From: Opisthocomus hoazin
Taxonomy: Eukaryota; Chordata; Aves; Opisthocomiformes; Opisthocomidae
DNA: 64,000 nucleotides
NCBI RefSeq assembly: GCF_030867145.1
Contig: NC_134454.1
Span: forward strand, 51,270,830-51,334,829
Direction of reading: 5' to 3'
The notes under the pieces were generated by a model. That model had not been told where the DNA came from, ran no database searches, and was given only the letters and a program-made list of their open reading frames with translations. The position numbers were made by a program, and so were the translations under genes. Below are positions 37,509 to 50,290 of this stretch, piece by piece (position 1 is the stretch's first letter; every line of letters begins with the position of its first letter).

Positions 37509-39284
37509 CTGCAGTCAGAAAAGAGATGAAGAAAACATCATCAGAAGCTCATTCAAAACAGTGGTTCATTTGTCACTATCTCTCAATACAACTTAATACG
37601 ATCATATTATTTGGAATTGTTCTCAAAGACAGCACTCTGGGTTTTAATCAGGGAAAGCAACCCAGCAAGCGTCTTATATTAAAAGTGCACAATGCACTGC
37701 AAGAGACAGACAAAGGTGACCAACCGACAGATCACAGTTACTATCTGCAGCGTCAACGGGATGAATGTAGAGCTACCTTGGACCATATTATGAATACTAT
37801 GCATTGGTCTGGTTTTGGCTCGTTTCCTCTACAAATATGCAGGGTTAAATCAATACTCCCAGAAAAGGGCAGTGGGTGTGTATGCACGTGTGTCTGCCTG
37901 TATTAAATGAAGAACAATGTGGCTCAAGGTAAGTCACACTTCAGCAAACGTTCGAATGAAGACTTCTAGCAAAGAAAGAACCAAGCTTTTGAACAGTCTC
38001 ACAGCAGCAGAGAATAGGGCAAAACACCTGACCTCATTTTATTTTGGCACCTTTTACAATTGCAAGGCTGTGGCCACAGTAGATGGAAACACAATGCAGT
38101 GGCTCAGGGGGTCTCTTGCCATTCTGCAGCCCTCGCTTAGTAATGATCACTAAAGAGAACACGTACTGGACAGGAGAGAAAGGAAGATAATACGTACTTT
38201 ACGCACTCTCACGCAACCATTCTACGCTACTCTTTAAACAAGGCAGGCAACATTTATCAACTCCTACCATATTTCCAAAGCTTGGTGGAGCCTGTGTATT
38301 GGTACACACAAAAGAAAGTAATGAAAGATGCAAAGTTCCCTCTGGGATTGATTTTAGCAGCAGCAGCAGCTTTTGGCCCTAGTTCAAGAAAGGATTTAAG
38401 CATGCACTAAACTATCTCGCGCTGAAGTCAACGGTTGAACGTACGTAAGTAAGGATGTGTTCAGGCATTTTGCAGAATTGGCGCTGACAGGAATGAGGAT
38501 GAAAGTAATTCTCAGTCGAAACCCTGCTGTTTCTGTCTCTCTGTCCTCCTTATATAAGGGGCAGAGGAACCAAAGAAGTCCTTACTGCCAGATTTTAGAT
38601 CCTCCCATTCATCCAGAGACACTGGTTTTGGGGTTCTTCCTCCTTGCACTACAGACAGCTGATGCTCCGCACAAAACTGTACAACACAGCAATTTGGTAT
38701 GGGGGTTTTCAGTGCACACCTCCCTAGGTTTATTTCACAGCTACTACCAGGAATGCAAACCAAGAAATTAGCATTTGCATTGCACAACTTCTGCTCCATC
38801 TCAACTTACTACACCACAAACCTCTGGTAAGGATTAAGAACACTTAACCACAGAAGTTCAGCTGCGGTTGTTGCCCATGTCACACGAGAGAACATTTCTT
38901 CCTGCTGGGACACTCAGGTCCTCCTCTCCGCTTCTCTAAAATTTCTAATTCTTGTCAACAGCAGTTCAGATTAATGAACAGTGGAATTTGCAAAAATTTT
39001 CCATCTTTTTGATCTGTAATTGTTAATTACCCTCTAAGTAAGCCTAGTGGAAATACAGATTTTAGAACAAAGCCAGTGCTGAACACAGCCTGTGCCTGCC
39101 TGCCTCTCTCTCTCCCTCTCCCTGACAGTATAAAATAGTTATTCCTATTTTATGGATTTCCCATCCTGAGCAAACACACCTTAAAATACGTTCACTGATT
39201 CAGCTTTAAAGCAGATCATTAATCAACTATAATAGTAAATGACACAAACTAATAACGCTATTTTTCGCTCTGCAGAGACAACAC
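37509..39284 (-). other. TLE4: Start of large TLE4 upstream intron, nothing recognised
   Basis: DNA upstream of the first exon found. The acceptor pyrimidine tract begins at the exon edge. No Q- or GP-domain exon recognised; no repeats apart from short runs. Confidence 0.5.
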
Positions 39285-39984
39285 ATGCTAAGACATTTGG
39301 GCGTACTGATAGACAAAAGGCTGGACATGAGCCGGCAATGTGCGCTGGCAGCCCAGAGGGCCAACCGTGTCCTGGGCTGCATCAGGAGAAGCGTGGCCAG
39401 CAGGTCGACAGAGGTGATTCTGCCCCTCTACTCTGCTCTGGTGAGACCTCACCTGGAGTACTGCGTTCAGCTCTGGAGCCCTCAGCACAAGAAGGACATG
39501 GAACTGGTGGAGCGGGTCCAAAGGAGGGCTACAAAAATGATCCGAGGGCTGGAGCACCTCTCCTATGAGGAGAAGCTGAGAGAGCTGGGCTTGTTCAGCC
39601 TGGAGAAGAGAAGGCTGCGGGGACACCTGACTGCAGCCTTTCAGTACTTAAAGGGAGCCTATAGGAAAGATGGGGACAATCTTTTTAGTAGAGACAACAG
39701 TGACAGGACGAGGGGTAATGGTTTTAAACTAAAACAGGGTAGGTTTAGGCTGGATATAAGGAAGAAATTCTTTACAATGAGGGTTGTGAAACACTGGAAC
39801 GGGTTGCCCAGAGAAGGTAGTGGAGGCCGCATTCCTGGAAACATTCAAGACCAGGTTGGACAGGGCTCTGAGCAACCTGATCTAGTTAGTGGTGTCCCTG
39901 CTCGCTGCGGGGGGGTTGGACTAGATGACCTCTAGGGGTCCCTTCCAACCCAAAACTTTCTATGATTCTATGATTCTATGATTT
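39285..39984 (+). mobile_element. CR1 LINE 3' fragment, well preserved
   Basis: The plus strand encodes [20 protein letters not shown] and [19 protein letters not shown], and continues with [39 protein letters not shown] and [18 protein letters not shown] one-base change near 39815 shifts the frame, after which the usual C-terminus can be followed in another frame. The 3' end has three copies of an ATTCTATG-type unit at 39957-39983, diagnostic of CR1. Little decayed compared with the copies at 5.4-7.7 kb, so a younger insertion. It lies antisense to TLE4. Confidence 0.95.
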
Positions 39985-42900
39985 GAAGACAGTAGTGGCA
40001 ATAGGCACAGAAGTCCTTAAAATAAAGGCCAAGCAGAAATGCAACATTAAATGAACTGATGGCTTGAAAAATGTATTTGTTTACTGCAACGATATAGCAC
40101 AGTCTTTTGCAAAAGATTTTAATAGTATGCTCCTATTACATTTATATTCATTTACAATTTGGGAGGCAGTAGCTTGTAATGTGAATTCAATTCATTATTT
40201 CTCAACTTCACCCTACAGAAAGCAATTTGCTTTAAAACGAAGAAAAATAATCACCAGTAAACTACAAATTAGAGTAGTGTCTAAAGAATTAAACTACCAC
40301 ACTTATTTAAAGAGAAATATTTATTTTCATAAATTTGAAACCATATAGTTTCATTTTTCACAATCTACTTAGCTATGTGCTATAGATACAATTTTAATCT
40401 TTGATTTCACTGCTTAATAAAGTAATAAATTAAAGCTCCCTACCAGAATGATAAAGTAGCTAATTATCACTAGCACATAAAGGATGTGCACCACATTGGG
40501 CATTGGGGTAATGCACACCACTTAACGGTTTCATTGCTTCAAAGGTGGATCAGACCTCATACCAATATGAAAAGATCTTGCTGCGGTATCTCACTTTGAC
40601 ATTAGCAGAAAAACGGAGACAACTCACTTACTGACAGCAGGCAGAATCTCATTTCCCAAACTGAAATTTGGCCAGTGTACCAGGACTAACGTTATTTTGC
40701 CTCAGGAGTCAAGTACTACAGAACAAATCTAAACATTCTCACTTTTAACTGTTCTACCCCTTTCCTTGCATGGAGCCAGTCAATCAATACCCCTGCAGTG
40801 CTAACTTCTCTTCCCTTCAAAATATAAAGCACCTGCCACATAAAGATCCCTGACTTCACGCAATCTCTGGTACTGGTTCTGACAGATCTAAATTCGTCTC
40901 TTGCGCTTAAGTAATAAAGATATGTAATGCATATAGCCAATGAGCCGTGGTCTAGATCTTCCCATGGACCTAATTGCCTACTATTGTCAGTGTGTGAGGG
41001 ACAACCTTATTACCCACACTGAGTTCCCACTGTTGTTTGCAGTGTCTTTTCACTTTCTAAGCACTTGTAAGGATCTATCTTCAGCGAGAAAAATCAGGAT
41101 GTAACAATGCCCTCGTGATTTCCACTGACATCAGATTCCTACATACAATGCTGTACCCACCCACACCTTGGTTCCTGAGTGCGCAAGTCTACGTACTCCA
41201 AAAGAGGACCTTATATTTGCAGACTGTGCAAGAAAAACTCTATCAAAGCACACTGTTAGCTGTCAGACTCTGCCCTATTCCTTGATTAAAACACCGGTGC
41301 TCTTCTAACAGCTGCCTTTAAGAAGCTGGAATAGGATAGCTACTTAGAGAAATTAAGTGATTCAGCACTATGTCTTGGCAGGCTGTAACTTAATGGGCCG
41401 GAGTCCTCATTTTAGTAACTATCAAAATTTATAGAGAAACATAGTCTTTTCACACTGCTGTTTTCTTCAATCAAATGCATTAATCTACTAGACCGCAGCA
41501 TTTTCCTACTAACCAGTGCTGAGTTTGCTCACATATAATAATTAGATCAGACATGGGAAAAAGTACTCTTTGGTGAAAGAAGGTTACATTTAGCTTCTGT
41601 TTTAGCAAAATGTAATGGTTTTTCATATCCTGCTTAGGTAGAACATTTTTATTCATGTTAAATACACCACAAAATGCTGATAAAATACAACTGAACACAT
41701 ACATTTATAGAAAGGCTGAGCACATTGCCTTGTTCACATAATTCGCTTAAGAAGTAGAACAGTATGTTTCCAGTGCTGGACCTGCAGTATATTTTGCACT
41801 AGGCTGTAAAGCATAGTGTGCTATGCTTCGGTCTCTGTTTTGGGCAGTGCTGAGCATGGTGCTAACCAAAAAGATCTCCCACCGCAGGGACCACTTTGTT
41901 TTCTCTCCAATGCTGGCAGGGCACTGCTCCTGGGAGTACCAGCGCCACACAGGCGTAAATTAAATCAACATGAAGAGCGCCATGCAAGCCTCTTACACAG
42001 CCATAAAATTCTCACCAGCAACAGGGCAAACATCAGCACGCTCGCTGTCTATTTGGGATAATTAATACTTCAAATTGCTACAAAAAGAAGAAAAATTGCC
42101 ATTTTAGCCCCAACTGCCACTGGAAGTTACTTGCATTAACATAGATGGCTCACACTGTAACATGGCAGAAAAGAAATCAGTATGGTCAGACTGCACAGCC
42201 ATCCAACCGCTCTCAAATCCTGCAAGCCCCAGCTCCCCACATGCTAGCTCCTGCAGATGAAGACCTGGCCTGAGCAGACTAAGTGATAATTAAATTAAAT
42301 GAGTGTTATAAGTAATGACTAGAGATGACAGGATGAAAAGCCCTCCCAGATGACAAAGCTGGTAACTCTTTAAAGCATTCGTGAATATGACCATTCCCCA
42401 GCGTACCCTTACTACTATGCCAAAATGATGTATTTGGAGTGTAATGATTAAAACAATAATTCCCAACAAAGTGGGAATTACAAGATAATTGACCATCCTG
42501 AAGTACTAAGCAAACTGCAGTAAAAGCCAAGGATGCTCAACACTAAGGTCAATCACGGTATAATTATCTGAATGACATTATTGCTGTTATAAAGTCTGTT
42601 GAAAGTATAAAAGAAACTATAAAAATGGATACAATATGTGTTGCAGAAAAACGACCAGGCAGTAATGCTGCTTGGTTGGCTGATGCCAATGTTATTATAG
42701 ATGGACGTACTGCTCCAGGTGTGGACTTGGAGCACTGAGCTCTCTAAGATAAAACCGTATGCTTAAATCAGAGATCGAAAAAAAAAAAGGAAAAAAAAAA
42801 TAGTGCCGCGACTTCTGACACACTAAGGGTAAGACAAAGACCACTCTGGTGAGTAATGAGCTGTACGAGGTGGGAGAGGTCCCACCAGAGAGGTGACAGG

Positions 42901-43721
42901 ACAGGGCACAAGAAATACCAGGGTGAGAGGAAAGGCAGCCCACTGAGACCATGGGCCCAGGGAGAAAAACTGTAACTAAGACTGTTTATTGAACTGAGAG
43001 ATATGGTGTGAAACGCTGTGGGCTGCTCTATAGACATCGTATGGAGTGTCTGCATAATGGTTATGCTCCTGAAGTCACCCACACCTACACTGCTAGTACG
43101 GCTTTTTGTTGTTCTTACTATTACTACAGTTACTACTATTGCTATTACTACACTCCAGTATCAACCCCAGCCTCACAAATTTTGTGCTCTTTGCTTCAAA
43201 TTTCCAACATCCCCCCTTTGCTATCTTTACTTAGGCAAGCGCGCTTTCCTTACCATGCCATTCCCATGAGGTATACGCAGTGGGTCGTGCCCAGGCTGAC
43301 AGAGTCAGGCAGCACAGCCCGGAGCACAGCGCTTCTGAAAGGCTCGCTGAAGGAGGGGAGGCTGGTAGCCAAGTATTGTTCCGACATACAACACCTGTCA
43401 CGTAGAGCTTTTTTTATTATGGTCACCTCCCTCTTTTCCAACTTCTTTCTCTACTTAACCAAATTGAAGCCAGCTTACACTCAGCCATATCATGATCAAT
43501 TTTTTTTTTTTTGTCTCCTTCACTGCCTTTTCCCTGTAGCTGCATTTTCAGATACCAGACAAAGTCTCAGTAATTGCTAGCGAAAAATGCTACTAACTAG
43601 CTATGAAAGATACAGAACAAAGCTGGTTTTAATATCACACGACCCTGTCTGAGCTAACTGGATTGAGTTTAGTAATCAAGTGTGCGATAATTATTTTTAA
43701 TACAAACTATGATTAAAATGC
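39985..43721. other. Large intron or flank, nothing recognised
   Basis: AT-rich, unique-looking DNA without a supported gene. A 60-codon frame at about 42550-42738 was examined and matched no family I know. Confidence 0.45.
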
Positions 43722-43829
43722 AGACTTTGAAGTTTTATATAGCATTTTTACCCACTAATTAACTTCACTAATTGCAAAATTGATGAAGTTAATTAGTGGA
43801 TAAGAATGTCATAAAAAACTTCAAAGTCT
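43722..43829. repeat. Imperfect hairpin with 46-bp arms
   Basis: The left arm 43722-43767 begins AGACTTTGAAGTTTT and ends CCACTAATTAACTTCA. The right arm 43784-43829 is its reverse complement at 41 of 46 positions; the loop is 16 bases. On RNA this folds into a hairpin of about 108 nt. Size and pairing resemble a miRNA precursor or a MITE. I recognise neither a known miRNA seed nor a known transposon end. Confidence 0.9.
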
Positions 43830-46800
43830 AGATGTGCACCGCTGCTGCAAGAGCAACAAGACAGCCATAACGAAGTCCAGAATAAAGAGAATGTGCAGGC
43901 TCAGCAGTCAGTCTTTGAAACACAAGTGTTCTGAAAAGTTTTACGTGAACAGAAGTACAGATATGTACATTATGTAAATGTGTGTGTCATTTTTTTAAAA
44001 ATACCCTTGTAACCGTTCACACTGGTGATCTGCTTGACCTGGTGGTACCACTGTGATACTTACTTGAAGCTAACTAAAAGCATCAAAGTCTAGATGTTAA
44101 GAAATGTGTGATAAAATGAACAATAAACCACTATGGTTGTTAATTCCAGTCATGTATTTCAGCATACACTTATCAATTTGCTGGAAAAGCTAAGCAGGCC
44201 ACACAGCAGAAGTAGGAGACACCTAGCAATTTCGACGTATAATCCTATCAGCATGTCCTCCTGTTTCTATGGTCCCTCCTGGTGTACAGGTGCATGATGG
44301 TGGGAAGAAAAGTAGGTGTTTAAAGCAATGGTGAGGGCTGCTGGCTAGCCTTTCACAGACGGATTTTTGCAATAAATCCTTTAAAATACAGCTTCTCCAG
44401 TAATCACTGGCTGGGGGACATAACACACATAAGGCCTAATCACTACTGACACTGTGAGGGTCAAAGGATGGAGAGAAGAACCAATGCAGCTTAAGTATTA
44501 GCAGCAAAGCAGCAGAGGAGCACAGCTGTGAGGCAAAAAGGAAAGACAGGTTTAGGTTAAAGCATATCTTAGCACAGGCACATGAAGGTAGTGAAATCAG
44601 GGACTGTGGCAAGAATAAAAAGCACCCTTTGGTAAGCAAGACAGTTTGAACAAAGGACCTGGTTTCTGCAGGGAACAAAAGAAAAAGAAACAGAAACAGA
44701 TGGGCAGGAAAAGGAGTTAAACACTTCTGAGAGGTTTACAGAAGCTTGAAAGTTCACAGATTACATTTACCATCAAGTCTGCTCTCGTCCACATCTGCCA
44801 GCTCGTAAATATTGAATTTAATTGATGGTAACACAACCCAGGCATTTTCAAACATCCTCCCCTTTAATCCACAGAGCAATTCACCTGATCCATTCTTCAC
44901 TCACTGCCCCTCGCTCCAATCTCCTCCCCTTTGAACAGACCCCAGACTAAGACCACAAGCTTCAGCACACAGCAGAGCAGGTAATTTGGACAGAGTGAAA
45001 AGATTGGCAAGAAGCTGTTAAGGCACAAATTGCAACTGGTACAGGCAACACAGTGGGCGAGCCCCAGGGCATACGCAGGCTGCAAAGATATTCTGTCTCC
45101 AGTGACACCAGAAAAAAGAGGTGCTCCCTGGACAACAATGGGATAAGCATGGCAACGCTGCCAGACAGAGAAAACCGTGCTGCTGCAGCTTTAGAAAACA
45201 AATGCCAAAATCCAGGACAAACCTGCAAGTTGGTCATCACAGCATATAAACACCTAAACGTTACTTTAACAAAAATCACACTGAAATGGAGGGGTCAAAG
45301 GCCACGGAGTTCCAGCAATTCAGAAGGACTGCGGGTAAATATAGCCATCTTCGGAAATCTGAGGAACAGAGCAGTGCCAAGGAAACGCAGAACTACAGCT
45401 CTCCTCTCCTTCAAATATTTATTTGGGGTTCCAATTACTCATCTTTCATGCTATTCCTTCAGCAGAGACCTGAAACAGTTTGAGCAGCTCTAGCAAAATA
45501 GAAAGAGAGAGGAGAGTATTGGGAGTTAACTAGGGAGAAAGAGCAAGGGAGAGCACGCAATCACAGGATAAGAGAAAAAGCTCAACCAGCCGGAGCGTTC
45601 AATGCAGCAATTTAATTGTGGGTGCACCACCATGAAAGGGAGAGAGCAGGATAACCACCAGCCTGCATTACAGGCTTTGATTCAGCGGCATGCCACGACG
45701 CCAGGAAAACCAGCAGCGCTCCGTGAGCGTTCCTCCAAAGCCGACGACAGACGCACGCAGAAAAATCCCAACATTATCTCCAGAATATTAACAGTAATTA
45801 CATTTTCATACCGACGGAATTTAAACAGAAGACACAAGATAATTTAGTTTGTTTTTAGTATAATAAGAAAACACTACAGATGGAATGTTTTATGATGGCC
45901 ATTAAAGGCCTGTGTCAGTATGCTTTACTCTTTGTTAAAACATATCTGCAAGAATCATGAAATCCCTCTGAAGAATAACCGTCTTTTGCTTAGAGCTCCC
46001 TTTTCAGACCGAGCACCGCAGTAAAACTGTTATCCTTTCACTTTGCACAGTGATTAAAATGGACTGTATGGCACTGAGCCAAGCGGAACGCAAACACTTT
46101 CCTGCAGCAGCTCAAGCCACAGGGGTTATAAAAATCTCGTCAGTACTCGCAACAGAGGTTAGGAGGTAAAAAACATACACACCTATGCCCCCTAAATTTT
46201 CCACGTTCAAAGTGGTAATGATCAGGCTTTAAGTGTTGCCTTCTCAGGGCATAGCAAAGTGGAATCAGTTGTGATGTGTGACAGGTCCTAACAACTTTCT
46301 CCTGGGATTTACATTCCCTATCTAATTCTTCATTTTGACCAGAAGGATATAACCTAGCACTAATTAGCCTTTTTTATTGCCTTAAAACCACAGAGATCGT
46401 GTCTGAAGACAGTCCCACAAGACACTCCATCTAGCTGCTTTCAGTCAGGTGCTGTGCCCCAGTGCCCCACATTTTTAGTTTTGGTTATATCTAATGTCGG
46501 CTATATTCACGGCAAAAGCAACAGTTTTGAGTTTCCAGATTTCTGTTCCCTTTCAGTCTATCCATATGCATCAACCCTTCAGGGAAAAACACTTCCATTT
46601 TCTTTCCTTCTGCCTGTTTGTCTCTAAAGGATTTTATAGTTGTTTTGCTGCAGAGATGACCTAGGAGACAATAGGAAAACAAAGCAAATTATTGTTTTAA
46701 GTGAATACTTCACGGATAGAGCTGATGATCTCTTTCCACACTTTCTGACTTGCTCCTTCCCTTCCCTTCATTTTCAATCCTATTTGCTCCCAACTTGATC

Positions 46801-49800
46801 AGTAGAAAAGTGATGGGAAAAGAGATAGCCTTCAAGAGGCTACCATGATTACAAAAACACCCTAAAATTCAATAGAAACATTCACACCACATCTCGATTG
46901 CTTCAATAAACAGAAACATGTTGACATGTTTTTCTCATGTACTAAGTAAGAGACTGGAAATTTGCTCATCTCCTCCCGTGTCAGATCTCGTATGGTTTCT
47001 GAAGACTCAACGTATTTTATGCTTTTCTAGTGCCCTGTATGATTTAAGAAGCCAGATCCACTGCTAAGTGCCCAGTGAAAACACAATTCATTCTCCAACC
47101 AGTCTCTTAATTGGGCAGGTGGGTAAAACATGGCTGGGTGCTATTAAATATTTGCAAATTCCAGTTCATGCTGATCCTGAAGCAAAACATTCTCTCAACC
47201 ATCTATAAAAATATCTTCCAGAAATAAATTTTTGAGCACTACTGTTTGCGTCTCTGCTCAAATAACATTCAAGCCCATTATATCTGCCTCACTTCCCCTA
47301 CACTCACTTACTTGTGTTCCCAAGACCCTTGTTCAGGAAATTATCCCATTTCCTATTCAGCAAAGCACTCGGGCAGATGCCAGACTTGAGGCACACACTT
47401 TGATCTCAGGAAAGTCACAAGGCAGACGAAGAAATGAGAGGAATGTACATATGCACTGAACTTTAGATGCCTACCACTTACGACCCTGAATCTGGACCTC
47501 AGCCCACTGCAAAAATAATTGTCCCCAGTCTCATTCTTCAAACCAAGGACTCTGGTAAGCAGAATGGATGGAGGAGTGGTGGGAACACAGATCCTGCAGT
47601 CAGCCTTGAAGCAGTTACGTCAGTATATAATAGCATATTATATGTACAACACCTACTCTGAAGACTGAAAAAATAAAACACACAGTCCTTTCTGCCAGAT
47701 TTTTAGATGCATTACAACTGCTGAACATCCTAGAGCTTTGCCAAGAGAAGCAGCAGTAGCTTTTACTTTTCTGAGCCTTTCATTATTTATATTAGACAGG
47801 TCATGCTGTTAATTTTTTAAACGTTAAAAGCACAATCAAATACTAACTTCAGGCTAGCTGGAAATGTTTTGATGTCAGCAATGAGCAGCCAATACATTTT
47901 TAAAGCAGGCTAGGGAAGAGGAAAAGCAAAAATCTTCTTGTACTCCCTCTACACTCTGCCAAGTACTTAAGTGTGATAACTGGCATGCACACGCATGACC
48001 TTCTGTTCTATTCAAATGAGTTACCTTAGATAATTTGTGAAGAATGTTCTCTCTCATTTAAGTACTTCATAATATAATCCATCTTTCCCTTTGCTTTTGT
48101 TAAGGGAAGACTACAGTAATCCCCCTAAAACAGCATTCTGGCAAATGCTCCTAAAATATGTAATTCACTGGGTTCAACTCTACTGTTACAATCATTTTCA
48201 AGGAAGACAGGTATAATATATTATCATTATAGCTATACAATCCTGAGTTGAATTTTCCTTGGCTGAATTCCTAACACTTTAATGCTGAAATTGGTCTGTT
48301 TTAAAAACATCATGTGAAAGGTTTTTTTAAATACCATACATGCTCAAACTCTTTATTTTAAATGGTTTAGAAATGAGCTAGTGGAAACACGAGACCAAAA
48401 AAAAAGAAAAAAAAAAAAGTCTTACGTTCTCTAATCTAGCATTAAGTACATTTTAAAGAACAACAGACATGTTTCCAAACAAACTATTGCAGCGTACACA
48501 TTACCCAGCAGGGGTGGAGATAACAATACCTATGGTGTGGGTTTAGATCTGAGAAGAAGTTGACATTTCATCAAGGTTGTCTAGGAAACCATTTTAAAAT
48601 TTATTTATACAACAAAATGAAAGATGTTTATTTCCATTTGGGATGCCTCTAGAGAAGCTGGCAAGTAACAAGTTTATTAAAATGACAAGTTCAAGGTACT
48701 TTTCCTGTTAACTGTAAATAACCTCCCTGTGAGCCTGTTAAGAGTGTGGAGATCAAAGGCCCAAGCAGCACTATAAAACCAGGAGTTACAGGGTTAAGGG
48801 AAAGCCTCCCCAGGCTTCGTCAATATGGAAAATTTCCTCTAGCCACCATTCACTCAGGTACTGTGGCAGCAAAGACAACGTTTTTGGACTTGGTTCAGAG
48901 TATGGTAAAAACCAACACCCATATTTTAATGGACACCTAACCAAGCAGCCTGATTCTACGTATCGTCAGGAACTATTTTAGTTGTAAAGACTGATCCAGA
49001 TGAGACCGAAGCAGCTAGATGTTGAGAAGTTCAAAGGGATGCATGGGATAACTTGTAAAATGGGTTTCTCAGCTGGGAAGGGTTACCAAATCGCAGACTG
49101 CAGCAGTTTGTCAGTACATTTCTTCTCCTTAGCAGCTGCCAAGACCCTGACTTTTTCAAGGCAGAAGTCAGAATAGCTACCAAAGTGTTTCCTAATGCAA
49201 GGCTCAACTACTACGATGATCTCTGCACACACCATCTTCAAACTTGACATTAATGTAGGGCATGCTCGTCCTGACAAATGAGCTTTTTTTTACTTTACAT
49301 CGAGCACACAAAGCACTGCCAGCAAGTCTCTAGCTAGAATTTATGAGGCTGAGTTGTAAGTCAGACCACTGTTCACTAGCCAACACCTGGGCTGCAGGAG
49401 CAACAGCAGACTCCGTTTCCTTGCTACATCACCTTGCTTAGTCCCAGTACCGAGTTAAATCCTACCCTAAAACAGAAAAAAACCTTGCGTTTTAAAGTGG
49501 GTCTTCATTACCACTTCCTGCTACGACAGCGACGGATTTTGAACCTGCCCAGTCCCTTCCCCTCCATTTCACTGTCCTTCCCCACTCCTTATATTACAGG
49601 GTGGGAGGTGAAGGGAAGTCTTTAAGCATCTGTTGTGACCAGTATGGCCATCAGACTGCTCACTGTGTGTAGACTTTAGCTCTGACACTAAACGTAAATT
49701 TCCATTTAAAGACACCTAGAGCACCAGATGGAGCCCTTACAGTGAGAAAGTGTAACAAGCTCTTTCACAGCAGGCACAACTGTATCCAGAGCTCCAGCCC

Positions 49801-49869
49801 GCAGATGGAAATCCTTCTTCGCTGCCTACACGCTCTCCCCACAGGGTGCTTTCATTGCTGACAAAAATC

Positions 49870-50290
49870 ACATTCCCATATCCACCTCTGGGGCTGCTCC
49901 CTCCACAGCAGCACCAGAGGAAGCCCCGGAGAGCCCTCCACCCATGCAGCAGCCTGCGCTGGACACCTCGCTAGCTAGCGGCAGAGCAGAGCGCCGGCAA
50001 TCCAGATCCGCGGCTGAACAATCTCCCTCCACGCACAGAAAGTGGCCGAGCCCTGCTAGCGTAGCCCCAAGCCAGAGGTAACGCCATGGGGAACAGCTCA
50101 GGCATGGCGTCGGGCTGTCGGGGCCACGCTGCTGGTGGGTGGTGGGCTACCAAGACAGGTCAGCATTAGGCCCGGGGTTTCGGTGGTGTGTTTTGTGACA
50201 TGGTGTGTGTCTGCTGCGTGACGGCTGGTTAGCCCGCGGGAGACGTTGCATGTGTGCTCCCCTTGCCACCACCCTCCCAACAGTGCAGCG
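49870..50290. other. Mildly CpG-enriched patch
   Basis: This stretch has more CpG than its surroundings, including GCGCCGGC, ATCCGCGGC and CCCGCGGG. It has no promoter motif or exon that I can support. It could be a weak regulatory element. Confidence 0.3.

Noticed and set aside
39239..39568. Overlapping open frames in the 39-kb CR1
   Set aside because: They are shadow frames of the CR1 ORF2 C-terminus, not separate genes.
42548..42738. 60-codon plus-strand frame with protein-like wording (KMDTICVAEKRPGSNAAW)
   Set aside because: It looked like a retrocopy fragment, but I recognise no parent gene, it lacks a poly(A) tail and the frame closes on both sides.
43008..43580. 190-codon plus-strand open frame rich in Tyr/Ser
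   Set aside because: The Tyr run comes from a TAC/TAT-like simple repeat; no domain and no conserved features.
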